Assembly: GCA_964418365.1 (NCBI GenBank)
Contig: CAYQLM010000009.1
Location: 1 to 47,969 of the forward strand
DNA length: 47,969 nucleotides
Direction of reading: 5' to 3'
Origin: JBBDXS01 sp964418365
GTDB taxonomy: Bacteria > Chloroflexota > Dehalococcoidia > DSTF01 > RBG-16-68-14
Below are positions 15,683 through 24,902 of the stretch, in pieces (position 1 is the stretch's first letter; each line of letters opens with the position of its first letter). The notes beneath the pieces were generated by a model. It ran no database searches and was not told the origin of the DNA. It worked only from the letters and a program-made list of their open reading frames with translations. The position numbers and the translations under genes were made by a program.

Positions 15683-16839
15683 TGGCGAACTGGTGCGCCG
15701 TGATCGGCATCGGCCAGACGAAGCACGCAGCTAAGCGCGACGACCTGTCGATCGCAGGGCTCGTGCGCGAGGCGGCGCTGCGCGCGCTCAAGGACGCCGA
15801 GCTCACCTGGAAGGATATGGACGCGGTAGTCATCGGCAAGGCGCCGGACATGTTCGAGGGCGTCGTGATGCCGGAGCTCTACCTTGCCGATGCGCTGGGC
15901 GCGACGGGCAAGCCGATCATGCGAGTACACACCGCCGGCAGCGTTGGCGGGTCGACGGCGCTCGTTGCGGCCAGTCTGGTGCAGGGCGGCGTGCACTCGC
16001 GAGTGCTGGCGGTCGCGTTCGAGAAGCAGTCGGAGAGCAACGCGATGTGGGCGCTCACGCCGAAGATCCCTTTCCAACCGCCCGTCGTCGCCGGCGCGGG
16101 CGGCTACTTCGCCCCGCACATCCGTGAGTACATCGCGCGTTCGAGGGCGCCCGCAGACGTCGGCTTTCGCGTTGCGCTCAAGGACCGGCTGAACGCGCTG
16201 CGCAACCCGTACGCGCACCTGCACATGAAAGACATCACCCTGGAGCAAATCGCCGAGTCGCCGATGCTCTGGGATCCGATCCGCTTCCACGAGACGTGTC
16301 CCTCCTCCGACGGCGCGTGCGCGATGGTGCTCACGGACGAACAGTCTGCAACCAGCTCCGCATACCCGCCCGCGTGGGTGCTGGGCGGCGCAATGCGCAG
16401 CGAACCGATCATGTTTCCGGGCCGCGATGAAGTGAACCCGCGCGCCGGGCGGGAGTGCGCCGCCGACGTGTACAGGCAGGCCGGCATCACGAATCCTCTC
16501 GGCGAAATCGACGTGGCGGAGGTCTACGTCCCGTTTAGCTGGTACGAACCGATGTGGCTGGAGAACCTCGGTTTCGCCGAAGAAGGAGGCGGCTGGCGCA
16601 TGGTGCTCGACGGCACGACGGCGTTCGATGGCGAGCTGCCGGTGAATCCGTCCGGTGGCGTGTTGTCTTCGAACCCCGTGGGGGCGTCCGGCATGCTCCG
16701 CTTCGCGGAAGCGGCGATGCAGGTGCGCCGTCAGGCGGGCGAACATCAGGTCGACGGCGCGCGCGTCGCGCTGGGCCACGCGTACGGCGGCGGATCGCAA
16801 TTCTTCGCGATGTGGATCGCGGGCAGCGAGCGGCCGTAG
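15682..16839 (+). CDS. Thiolase-fold protein lacking the nucleophilic Cys (second of two)
   Basis: A 385-residue SCP-x-type thiolase fold whose ATG overlaps the previous stop. It has CAVIGIGQTKHA, a nucleophile-loop region RVHTAGSVGGSTA with no Cys, CPSSDGACAMVL, VNPSGGVLSSNPVGASG (SNP where thiolases have GHP), and GHAYGGGSQFF at the C-terminus. Like its neighbour it lacks both classical catalytic residues but keeps the fold and the C-terminal His/Tyr-Gly-Gly loop. With two DUF35 genes just upstream, it probably forms an Ltp2-like aldolase complex that shortens a CoA-activated side chain. The pairing of each thiolase-like protein with each DUF35 protein is unknown. Confidence 0.82.
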   Translation: MANWCAVIGIGQTKHAAKRDDLSIAGLVREAALRALKDAELTWKDMDAVVIGKAPDMFEGVVMPELYLADALGATGKPIMRVHTAGSVGGSTALVAASLVQGGVHSRVLAVAFEKQSESNAMWALTPKIPFQPPVVAGAGGYFAPHIREYIARSRAPADVGFRVALKDRLNALRNPYAHLHMKDITLEQIAESPMLWDPIRFHETCPSSDGACAMVLTDEQSATSSAYPPAWVLGGAMRSEPIMFPGRDEVNPRAGRECAADVYRQAGITNPLGEIDVAEVYVPFSWYEPMWLENLGFAEEGGGWRMVLDGTTAFDGELPVNPSGGVLSSNPVGASGMLRFAEAAMQVRRQAGEHQVDGARVALGHAYGGGSQFFAMWIAGSERP

Positions 16840-16850
16840 GAGGGCATGCG

Positions 16851-18461
16851 GTGGAGTTCAACCTCGCAGACCTGTTCGAGAGCGTGGCCGACGCGCTACC
16901 CGACCAGGAAGCGGTCGTCTGCGGCGACACGCGGCTCACCTACAAACAGCTCGACGAGCGCGCGACGCGCCTGGCGCACTGCTTGCAGGCGAACGGCATC
17001 GGCGCTGGCGACCATGTCGGCGTGTATCTCTACAACAGCACAGAATATCTCGAAGCGTCGGTCGCCGCGTACAAGATCCGCGCGGTGCCGATCAACATCA
17101 ACTACCGCTATGTCGAAGAGGAGCTCGAGTACCTCTTCGACAGTGCCGATCTGGTCGCGCTGGTCCACCACCGCGAGTTCGCGCCACGAATCGCCGCCGT
17201 TGCCGCGCGCGTGCCCGGCCTGCGCGTGCTCGTCTACGTTGACGACGAGAGCGCCGCCGACTGCGCGGCGATCGGATCGAAGCCGTATGCCGAAGCGCTC
17301 GCCTCATCATCGGCCACGCGAGACTTCGCGGCGCGCTCCGCGGACGACATGTACATCCTGTACACGGGCGGCACCACAGGCATGCCGAAGGGTGTCATGT
17401 GGCGCCACGAGGACCTCTTCTTCGCCGCATTGATGGGCGGCAACCCGTACGGCGAGCCGCCGACTGCGCCCGACCAAGTCGCCGAGAACGCTAAGAGCAG
17501 TGGCGTGATCACATCGCTCGCGGCTGCGCCGCTCATGCACGGCGCCGCGCAGTGGGCTGCGCTGATCTTCCTGCTCAGCGGCAACCGGCTGGTGCTCTGT
17601 CCGACGAAGCGTTTCGATCCCGACCGCATCTGGCAGCTCGTGCAGGACGAGAAGGTGAACACGCTTTCGATCGTCGGCGATGCGATGGCGCGGCCGCTCG
17701 CAGAGGCGTTGGAGCAGCCCGGCGCTTCGCACGACACGTCGTCGCTCTTCGTGATCGGCTCCGGCGGTGCCACCTTCTCCGAGGGCGTGAAGGCGCAGCT
17801 CAAGGCAAGCCTTCCCAACGTCGGGCTGCTCGATACGTTCGGCGGTTCGGAGGGTGGAAACCAGGGGCACGGTCTGGAGGCCAAGCCAGGCGCGCGCGGG
17901 CCACGCTTCGAGCCGAAACCGCACACCGCCGTTCTCGATGAAGACCACCGCCCGCTCCCGCCCGGCACGCGTAAGGTCGGTATGCTCGCCCGGCGCGGCC
18001 ACATCCCGCTTGGCTACTACAAGGACCCCGAGAAGACCGCACGCACGTTTATCGAGGCACACGGCGAGCGCTGGGTGGTCGCGGGCGATATGGCGATGGT
18101 CGAGGAAGACGGCTCGATCACGCTGCTCGGCCGCGGTACGAACTGCATCAACAGCGGTGGCGAGAAGATCTTCCCGGAAGAGGTGGAGTCGGCGCTGCGA
18201 TCGCACCCCGCCGTCTTCGACGCGATCGTCGTCGGCGTGCCCGACGAACGCTGGGGCGAGCGCGTCGCGGCCGTCGTGCAGCCGCGCGCGAGCGCGACGC
18301 CCACGATCGAGGAGCTGGCGACGCACTGTCGCACCAAGATCGCCGGCTACAAAGTGCCGCGCGAGCTACACCTCGTCGACGAGGTGCAGCGGCAGCCGAG
18401 CGGCAAGCCGGACTACAAGTGGGCGAAGGCGATCGCCACGAGCGAAGGAGTGCGCGCATGA
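16851..18461 (+). CDS. Acyl-CoA synthetase, FadD19/FadD17-like
   Basis: A 536-residue AMP-forming ligase from the GTG at 16851, with a strong AGGAGGG site 6 bp upstream. Motifs in order are YILYTGGTTGMPKGVMW (P-loop), APLMHGAAQW, TFGGSEGG, AGDMAMVEEDG, and the C-terminal NSGGEKIFPEEVE with the lysine-containing PSGKPDYKWAK. The GVMWRHED and APLMHG segments resemble the steroid and bulky-acid activating ligases of actinobacteria. It would activate a carboxylated side chain to its CoA ester, the entry step for the beta-oxidation genes that follow. An ATG 5 bp upstream is out of frame. Confidence 0.9.
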   Translation: MEFNLADLFESVADALPDQEAVVCGDTRLTYKQLDERATRLAHCLQANGIGAGDHVGVYLYNSTEYLEASVAAYKIRAVPININYRYVEEELEYLFDSADLVALVHHREFAPRIAAVAARVPGLRVLVYVDDESAADCAAIGSKPYAEALASSSATRDFAARSADDMYILYTGGTTGMPKGVMWRHEDLFFAALMGGNPYGEPPTAPDQVAENAKSSGVITSLAAAPLMHGAAQWAALIFLLSGNRLVLCPTKRFDPDRIWQLVQDEKVNTLSIVGDAMARPLAEALEQPGASHDTSSLFVIGSGGATFSEGVKAQLKASLPNVGLLDTFGGSEGGNQGHGLEAKPGARGPRFEPKPHTAVLDEDHRPLPPGTRKVGMLARRGHIPLGYYKDPEKTARTFIEAHGERWVVAGDMAMVEEDGSITLLGRGTNCINSGGEKIFPEEVESALRSHPAVFDAIVVGVPDERWGERVAAVVQPRASATPTIEELATHCRTKIAGYKVPRELHLVDEVQRQPSGKPDYKWAKAIATSEGVRA

Positions 18462-19261
18462 CGGCGGTCCTCGTCGAACGCGACGGCCCGACGGTGGTGC
18501 TGACGATCAACCGTCCGCAAGTGAAAAACGCCGTCGACCCGGAGGTGCTCTGCCGCCTCGCGGACGCCTGGGATATGATCGACGGCGACGACGCCATCCG
18601 CGTCGCGATCATCACTGGCGCGGACGGCAACTTTTGCGCCGGCGCCGACCTCGACAAGCTGGTCGCCGCATCGATCGCGGGCGCGACACCCGAGAACGAG
18701 TTCGAGAAGCGCTGCCGAGAGGACCCCGGGGTGATCTTCAAGGGCTTCCTGCGCAGCTACCGGCTCGTAAAGCCGCTCATCGGCGCGATCGAGGGCGTGT
18801 GCGTCGCGGGCGGTACCGAGCTGCTGCAGTCGGCCGACATCCGCATCGCGGGCGAGAGCGCCACGTTCGGCATCTCCGAGGTGCGCTGGGGGCTCTTCCC
18901 GATGGCGGGCTCGACGGTGCGCCTGCGGCGCCAGATCCCCTACACCTGGGCGATGGAGCTGCTGCTCACCGGCGACCACTACCCGGCCGCAGACGCCCTG
19001 CGGATGGGGCTGATCGGGCGCGTGGTGCCGGACGGCGAAGCGCTGGCCGCCGCGCGCGCGGTCGCCGCGCGCATCGCCGCGAACGGGCCCCTGGCGGTGC
19101 GCAAGATCAAGCAGGCAGTCGTCGAGACGGAGTGCTTAACAGAGGAGAAAGCGTTCGAGATCGATTTCAAGCTCGGCATGGAAGTGATGTCCAGCCAGGA
19201 CGCCCGCGAAGGGCCGAAGGCGTTCAAGGAGAAGCGCACACCGCAGTTCCAGGGGAAGTAA
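18458..19261 (+). CDS. Enoyl-CoA hydratase/isomerase family protein
   Basis: A 267-residue crotonase-fold protein overlapping the ligase by 4 bp. The signature elements are INRPQVKNAVD, the oxyanion-hole segment FCAGADLDKL, and GVCVAGGTELLQSADIRIA with the second oxyanion glycine and the E of GGTEL in the catalytic area. SEVRWGLFPMAGS and a trimerisation helix follow. It would hydrate the enoyl-CoA made by the dehydrogenase next door. It may instead be an isomerase or hydrolase, because crotonase functions cannot be separated by eye. Confidence 0.9.
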   Translation: MTAVLVERDGPTVVLTINRPQVKNAVDPEVLCRLADAWDMIDGDDAIRVAIITGADGNFCAGADLDKLVAASIAGATPENEFEKRCREDPGVIFKGFLRSYRLVKPLIGAIEGVCVAGGTELLQSADIRIAGESATFGISEVRWGLFPMAGSTVRLRRQIPYTWAMELLLTGDHYPAADALRMGLIGRVVPDGEALAAARAVAARIAANGPLAVRKIKQAVVETECLTEEKAFEIDFKLGMEVMSSQDAREGPKAFKEKRTPQFQGK

Positions 19262-19272
19262 CGGAGAACCGT

Positions 19273-20466
19273 ATGGGATTCGATTTTCAGCTATCGGACG
19301 AGCACAAGCTAGTAAAGACCGCGGTCGCCGCCATGCTCCAGAAGTATGAGGGCCGCCGGCAGGAGCTGCGCGAGGTCGCGCGGCAGAAGCAGTTCCCGCA
19401 AGAGCTCTGGGACGATTTCGCGGGCGTCGGGCTGACCGGCTGCCTGGTGCCCGAGCAGTACGGCGGCAACAACATGGGCCTGCTCGCGCTCACGCTGGGC
19501 TTCGAGGAGGTCTGCGCAAACGGCTTCTCGCCCGGGCTGCTCCTCGTTGTCGCGATGGACTCCGCGTGCATCCTCAAGAACGGCTCGGATGAGATCAAAG
19601 CGCGCTTCCTGCCCAAGATCGCCGACGGTTCGATGAAGACCTGCTTCGCCCTCACGGAACCGAACGCCGGCACGAACACGTTCAAGATCACGACCTCCGC
19701 GAAAAGGAACGGCGAGGGCTACGTCGTCAACGGGCAGAAGATCTTCATCACGGGCGTCGACATCGCCGACTACATGCTGCTCGTGGCGAGGACCACGTCG
19801 CTGCAGGAGCTGGAGCAGCACGGCCTGCCAAAATCGCACGGCATCTCGCTCCTGCTCGTCGACACGAAGAGCCCGGGCATCAGCATGCAGCCGATTCCGA
19901 TCCCACTAAGCGAGGAGCTGAGCCAGTTCCAGCTCTTCTTCGACAACGTCGAGGTACCTGCGTGCAACCTCGTCGGCGAGGAAGACAAGGGTGCGATTGC
20001 CATGTTCAACTCGCTCAACCCGGAGCGGATCCTGGCGGCGGCGATCTGCACGGGCATGGCGGAGTACGCGCTCAACAAGGCGGTCGCCTACGCGAAGGAG
20101 CGGACGGTCTTCGGCGACAAGCCGATCGGCGCGTACCAGGGGATCGCTCACCCGCTCGCCGAGGTGAAGATCGGGCTGGAGGCGGCGAAGCTGCTGACGT
20201 ACCGCGCCGCCTGGGCGTTCGACAACGAGGTGAACCCGCTCGAGGTGGGGAACTACGCCAACATGGCGAAGTGCTTCGCCGCCGATCTGGCGATCAAGTC
20301 GGTCGACCATGCCATCGAGACGCATGGCGGTCTCGGCTTCGCCGAAGAGACGGGGCTGATCGGTCAGTGGAGCGGCGCGAGGTTGCTCAAGACCGCCCCG
20401 GTGAGCCGCGAAATGATTCTGAACTACGTCGCGGAATGGACGCTGGGCCTTCCGCGTTCCTACTAG
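19273..20466 (+). CDS. Acyl-CoA dehydrogenase
   Basis: A 397-residue flavoprotein, full length for the family. Family segments include VPEQYGGNNMGLL, CFALTEPNAGTNTF, YVVNGQKIFITGVDIADY, the FAD-binding and dimer region RTVFGDKPIGAYQGI, and HAIETHGGLGFAEETG near the C-terminus. It oxidises an acyl-CoA to the 2-enoyl-CoA and passes electrons to ETF, whose genes are not in the window. Steroid side-chain dehydrogenases are often two-gene heterotetramers; here only one gene is present, so a homotetramer is more likely. Confidence 0.93.
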   Translation: MGFDFQLSDEHKLVKTAVAAMLQKYEGRRQELREVARQKQFPQELWDDFAGVGLTGCLVPEQYGGNNMGLLALTLGFEEVCANGFSPGLLLVVAMDSACILKNGSDEIKARFLPKIADGSMKTCFALTEPNAGTNTFKITTSAKRNGEGYVVNGQKIFITGVDIADYMLLVARTTSLQELEQHGLPKSHGISLLLVDTKSPGISMQPIPIPLSEELSQFQLFFDNVEVPACNLVGEEDKGAIAMFNSLNPERILAAAICTGMAEYALNKAVAYAKERTVFGDKPIGAYQGIAHPLAEVKIGLEAAKLLTYRAAWAFDNEVNPLEVGNYANMAKCFAADLAIKSVDHAIETHGGLGFAEETGLIGQWSGARLLKTAPVSREMILNYVAEWTLGLPRSY

Positions 20467-20485
20467 TGGGTGAGGAGCTGGAAAC

Positions 20486-21685
20486 ATGACCACGACCACC
20501 GACCCGATGCTGTACAGCCCCGACACGTTTGTGCCCGGCGTGCCCTTCGAGACGTTCGCCAGGCTGCGCCGGGAAGCTCCCGTCTTTTGGCAGGACTCGC
20601 CTACCGGCACGTCGTTCTGGGTGCTGAGCAAGTACGACGACGTAGTCCGCGTCTCACAGGACAGCGCGACGTTTTCGTCGGCGAAGGGCACCACGATCGA
20701 GGACATGAACGGCGGCACGGAGCTGATGATGCTGAACATGGACCCGCCGCGCCATACGAAACTTCGCAACCTGATCAGCAAGGGATTCACGCCGAAGATG
20801 GTGCGCGAGATGGAGCCGCACGTTCGTGAGATCACGAATGACATCATCGATCGTGTGGCGAAGGGCGGCGAGTGCGACTTCGTGACCGATATCGCGGCGG
20901 AGCTGCCGCTGCAGGTCATCGCGGAGCTGATCGGCGTGCCCCGCGACGAGCGTCACCTCATCTTCGAGTGGGGAAACCAGATGGTGGGGATGGAGGACCC
21001 GGAGTACGCGACATCCATGGACACGGCGATGCAGGCCGCGGGCGCAATGTTCGGATACGCGGAGAACCTGGCGGCCAAGCGTCGCGAGCGGCCGCTGGGC
21101 GACCTGGTCAGCGTGCTGGTCAACGCGGAGGTCGAGGGCGAGAAGCTCACGCCGCTCGAGTTTGACGTGTTCTTCATGCTCCTCTCCGTCGCCGGCAACG
21201 AAACGACGCGTAACCTCACCTCGCACGCCATGCTCGCGCTCTGCGAGCATCCGGAGCAGAAGGTGCGCCTGCTTGAGAACCCATCGCTTATGCCGCTCGC
21301 TGTGGAGGAGATGCTGCGCTGGGGATCGGTCGTGATGTACTTCCGCCGGACGACGACGCGGGATGTGGAGATCCGCGGCCAGCGCATCGGCGCGGGCGAG
21401 AAGCTAACCATGTGGTACATCTCCGCGAACCGCGATGAAGATGTCTTCCCCGACGGCGACGTGTTTGATGTCGCGCGGGACCCCAATCCCCACGTCGCGT
21501 TCGGCGGCGGCGGCGCGCACTTCTGCCTAGGCGCCAGCCTGGCGCGGCTGGAGATCCGCATCCTCTTCGAAGAGCTGTTGCGCCGCCTGCCCGATATCCA
21601 GCTCGCGGGGCCCGTGGCCCGGCTGCGCTCGAACTTCATCAACGGCATCAAGCACATGCCCATCACGTTCACGCCGGAGAGGTAG
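20486..21685 (+). CDS. Cytochrome P450, CYP125/CYP124/CYP142-like
   Basis: A 399-residue soluble bacterial P450. It has MLNMDPPRHTKLR (C-helix region), the I-helix AGNET (236-240), EEMLR (ExxR, 275-278), and the heme loop FGGGGAHFCLG with the thiolate ligand C347. The C-terminal RSNFINGIKHMPI is characteristic of the CYP125/124/142 group, which oxidises the terminal methyl of cholesterol, cholestenone and methyl-branched lipids. It could supply the carboxyl group that the FadD-type ligase then activates. No ferredoxin or reductase gene is nearby. The substrate class is inferred from the family. Confidence 0.92.
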   Translation: MTTTTDPMLYSPDTFVPGVPFETFARLRREAPVFWQDSPTGTSFWVLSKYDDVVRVSQDSATFSSAKGTTIEDMNGGTELMMLNMDPPRHTKLRNLISKGFTPKMVREMEPHVREITNDIIDRVAKGGECDFVTDIAAELPLQVIAELIGVPRDERHLIFEWGNQMVGMEDPEYATSMDTAMQAAGAMFGYAENLAAKRRERPLGDLVSVLVNAEVEGEKLTPLEFDVFFMLLSVAGNETTRNLTSHAMLALCEHPEQKVRLLENPSLMPLAVEEMLRWGSVVMYFRRTTTRDVEIRGQRIGAGEKLTMWYISANRDEDVFPDGDVFDVARDPNPHVAFGGGGAHFCLGASLARLEIRILFEELLRRLPDIQLAGPVARLRSNFINGIKHMPITFTPER

Positions 21686-21690
21686 AGACG

Positions 21691-22815
21691 ATGCGCACCC
21701 GGCTCTGCGACACGTTCGGCATCGAGTATCCCATCTTTGCGTTCACACGCAGCCGCGAAGTGGTCGCGGCAGTGAGCAAGGCGGGCGGGATGGGCGTGCT
21801 CGGCGCGATCGCGTTCTCAGTAGATGAGCTGGAGCCGGAGCTCGCCTGGATCGATCAGCATGTCGACGGCCGGCCGTACGGCGTTGATGTCGTGATGCCG
21901 GCGGCGTACATCGACGCCGATCCCGGCAGCCTCGAGGCGATGATCCCCGAGGGACACCGCCGCTTCGTTGAGGAGCTGCTCGCGCGATTCAACGTCCCAC
22001 CGCTGCCGGAAGGCGAGGCGGCGCACGAAGGGCTGCTCGCCTGGGTGCACGACCTCGCCCGCTCGCAGGTCGAGATCGCGCTGGCGCATCCGATCAAGCT
22101 GCTGGCCAACGCGCTCGGCCCCCCACCCGCGGACGTCGTCGAGGCGGCGCACAAGCGCGGGGTGCAAGTCGCGGCGCTCGTCGGCACCGCGCAGCAGGCG
22201 ACGCAACAGGTCGCCGCCGGCGTCGACATCGTCATCGCGCAAGGGACGGAAGCCGGCGGGCATACCGGCGACATCGCGAGCATGGTGCTCGTGCCGGAGG
22301 TCGTCGATGCCGTGAGCCCGACGCCTGTGCTGGCCGCTGGAGGCATTGGCAACGGGCGTCAGGTCGCCGCGGCGCTCGCGCTCGGTGCGGAGGGAGTTTG
22401 GACGGGTTCGATCTGGCTGGCGGTGGCCGAAGCCGACACGCACCCAGTCGTTGTGCAAAAGCTGATCGATGCAAGTTCGCGCGATACCGTTCGTTCAAGG
22501 TCATGGACGGGCAAGCCGGCGCGCCTCTTGCGTACGGCTTGGACGGAGGCGTGGGACGCGCCGGATTCGCCGGGCGCGCTTCCAATGCCGCTCCAGTTCA
22601 TGCTCACCATGGATCCGCTGCAACGCATGCACTTGTATGCCGACCGCGAACCCGGTGCCCGTGCGCTCGTAGGGACGCCTGTCGGGCAGATCGTCGGCAG
22701 CATGCAGACCGTGCGGAGCGCCCGCGATCTGATCGATGACCTCGTGCGCGGCTGCCAGGAGGCCGCGGAGCGCGTGTCGATGGCCGCGCTCGCGAAGGCC
22801 GGGCCTCATGCGTGA
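21691..22815 (+). CDS. Nitronate monooxygenase/2-nitropropane dioxygenase-like flavoprotein
   Basis: A 374-residue FMN TIM barrel. It has CDTFGIEYPIFAF, SKAGGMGVLGA, QGTEAGGHTGD (FMN phosphate region and active-site His) and LAAGGIGNGRQVAAALALGAEGVWTGS. Proteins annotated this way include true nitronate monooxygenases, FabK-like enoyl reductases and IpdC-type reductases of steroid ring C/D catabolism. In this context a double-bond reductase role is as likely as nitronate oxidation. It begins 5 bp after the P450 stop and its own stop overlaps the next gene. Confidence 0.85.
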   Translation: MRTRLCDTFGIEYPIFAFTRSREVVAAVSKAGGMGVLGAIAFSVDELEPELAWIDQHVDGRPYGVDVVMPAAYIDADPGSLEAMIPEGHRRFVEELLARFNVPPLPEGEAAHEGLLAWVHDLARSQVEIALAHPIKLLANALGPPPADVVEAAHKRGVQVAALVGTAQQATQQVAAGVDIVIAQGTEAGGHTGDIASMVLVPEVVDAVSPTPVLAAGGIGNGRQVAAALALGAEGVWTGSIWLAVAEADTHPVVVQKLIDASSRDTVRSRSWTGKPARLLRTAWTEAWDAPDSPGALPMPLQFMLTMDPLQRMHLYADREPGARALVGTPVGQIVGSMQTVRSARDLIDDLVRGCQEAAERVSMAALAKAGPHA

Positions 22816-24148
22816 CGTGCATCGACTGCCCATAGTGCTCCTCGCGTTCGCTTTCGCAGCGCTCTGCTTCGCCACGGCCTGCGGCGGCAAAAGCAAGACC
22901 AGCAGCGTTGCGGGAATAGTGGCAACGCCGCGGTCGACGCCCGTCGTGCAGAGCACGCCGCAGCCCGGCGGCATCGTCGGCCCTGCCGATATCCTGCGGA
23001 CGGACCCGAACGTCACCAAGCATGTAGAGCTCAAGTGGGGCGCCATGTTTGAGCTGTCCGGTCCGCTGGCGGGATTCGGACAACCGGCCGCAGATGGACT
23101 GAAGCTGGCGGTCGACGAGATCAACAAGGCGGGCGGCTTCCAGGTCGGGGATACGATTTATACGATCAAGCTGCTCAAGCACGATACGCAGTCGGACACG
23201 TCGCAAGCGCTGGCCGTCGCCACCGAACTTGTACAGGACGATCACGTAAAGGTCATTTGGGGGCCCGCGGCCGTGGGAGACACCGAGACCACCGGACTCA
23301 GCCAGCAAGCGAAGGTGCTCCATCTCTGCCCCTGCCCGGATCGCGAAGTGAGCTCGCTCTCCAGCGAGGCCAAGGCGCAGAGTGGATCGCAGTGGGCCTT
23401 CCAGACCCTGCCCGCCGTGAGCAGGTTTCTCGCACCGGGAGCTCTCGAAACGAAGCGGGAGTACCCGGACTTCCGAACGTTCGCCACGATCTGTGTCGAT
23501 ACGCAGACGGGAAAGCAGTTCTGCAAGTTCTTCAGCGACGCATACACCGCTGCCGGCTTTGAACGTGTGCGGCAGATCTTCTATCCGGTGGGCACAACCG
23601 ACTTCCGGCCGTTTCTCACGCAACTGGAGAGCAAGAACCCCGACATCATCCTAAACTTTACGGACGCCGGCGTCGATCAGTTCGCCCTGCTGCGCGACTC
23701 TTGGCAACTCGACGTCGGTAAGTTCTACATCGCCGTCGCGCTACCCTACGATCTCTTCGAAAGCCTCGTCGGGTCAGGGATACGGAACAAGATCGTATCC
23801 GCCGGCGCGGCGCCACGAAATACCGGCGTGTATACGTCCGAGAAGGCCCGCGCCTTCTTCGAGGAAAGGTACAAGCCGTTCGCGGGCGGGACGTTACCGC
23901 CGGGAGCGTTCGCCGCACTTCTCACGTACGACCCCGCCTACATGCTGATCGCCGCGATGCAGCGTGCAGGGACGGTGGACGATACGACAAAGATCGCGCA
24001 GGCGCTCGCGGACCTCCACTACTCCGGCGTGGGAGAAGATGACATGTACTTCAACGCGCGACATCTCCTCATCACCGGCTCGGATGCATGCAAGCTGTAT
24101 CAAGGCGAGATGACATGCCGGCCCGTGCCACCCCCAGAGGGAGGATGA
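22808..24148 (+). CDS. Branched-chain-type ABC substrate-binding lipoprotein
   Basis: A 446-residue exported protein whose ATG at 22808 overlaps the upstream stop. A hydrophobic signal ends in CFATAC followed by a GGKSKT linker, consistent with a lipoprotein, although the -3 residue is Ala rather than Leu. A Pro/Thr-rich spacer precedes a type I periplasmic-binding fold of the LivJ/amide-binding group: AMFELSGPLAGFGQPAADGLKLAVDEIN, DTQSDTSQALAVATELV. The permease and ATPase genes are not in the window. It probably captures the island's substrate or a related acid, unless it acts as a sensor. It is the last gene of the operon. Confidence 0.88.
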   Translation: MRDVHRLPIVLLAFAFAALCFATACGGKSKTSSVAGIVATPRSTPVVQSTPQPGGIVGPADILRTDPNVTKHVELKWGAMFELSGPLAGFGQPAADGLKLAVDEINKAGGFQVGDTIYTIKLLKHDTQSDTSQALAVATELVQDDHVKVIWGPAAVGDTETTGLSQQAKVLHLCPCPDREVSSLSSEAKAQSGSQWAFQTLPAVSRFLAPGALETKREYPDFRTFATICVDTQTGKQFCKFFSDAYTAAGFERVRQIFYPVGTTDFRPFLTQLESKNPDIILNFTDAGVDQFALLRDSWQLDVGKFYIAVALPYDLFESLVGSGIRNKIVSAGAAPRNTGVYTSEKARAFFEERYKPFAGGTLPPGAFAALLTYDPAYMLIAAMQRAGTVDDTTKIAQALADLHYSGVGEDDMYFNARHLLITGSDACKLYQGEMTCRPVPPPEGG

Positions 24149-24902
24149 GCCTCCTGCCCTAGGCTAGTAAGCGCTTAGCTTTCGGATCTACTGCGGTGGG
24201 AGACGACTGGCCGAAGCGCGAGAACCGACTGTATGATAGGGCGAGGTGTCAGAACTCGCTGCCGGCCGTACCTGGTGGCAAGAACCCCGAGGGGATAGCA
24301 GCGACCCTTGCGCGCAAAGTGTTAACTCACAAAACTACGTTAGGAGACACGATCTAACTCGACGTAGACTTCGCAACCTGCTTGCTTGGTGGAACGGGCG
24401 TCGCTCTCGCCGGTGTGCGCGATCAAGCAATTCCCGGCACCTGGCTCCCTCTTCCATCCAAGGTCGTACAACCACCTTGCCAGTGCCGGGCGCGTCGGGC
24501 TCCGCTGCGAGCACTCTGTCCGCACGACAGGATAGGAGAGGAGGTTGCGGCCGCAGCTGCCGGCGCTGACCCTGACGGCAAGGTCGAGTCTAGGGACGAG
24601 TCCATGCTTGCGTCTGCTGTTAAGTGACCGCCGCCCGGGGCAGCCTTCGCTCGCTGACGACGCGCATCCTGGGGCACGTAAAGATCGTGGTCGTGCCCGG
24701 TTGAAATCAAGAGGCAAGCGGTCGTTCCGCGTCCGCCCTGCGAAAGCCTACCTCTCCCTCGACGGCGAAGAGTGAGTAGGCATGAGAGGAAGGGAAGGCG
24801 CTTTGGTTCTGAGTAGGTGTAACCAGTCTGATTTCCAGATGATAACTGGACGCGTTTCGCTCAGCGCGTGAGATTCTAAGCCACAGCGCATAGAAAGAAG
24901 TG
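24149..24902. other. Gene-poor stretch at the distal end of the island
   Basis: This 754-bp stretch separates the binding-protein gene from the tRNA-Val repeat. Short open frames occur on both strands, but none has recognisable motifs, a good ribosome site or consistent codon use. I see no integrase signature (R..HxxR..Y). A weak inverted repeat (agcct/aggct) lies just after the preceding stop. It could be the decayed remains of the island's recombinase region. Confidence 0.5.

Noticed and set aside
24149..24902. A possible integrase remnant next to the right-hand tRNA repeat
   Set aside because: I looked for the R..HxxR..Y pattern on both strands and saw none. The stretch is only described as gene-poor; a translated profile search would be needed to decide.
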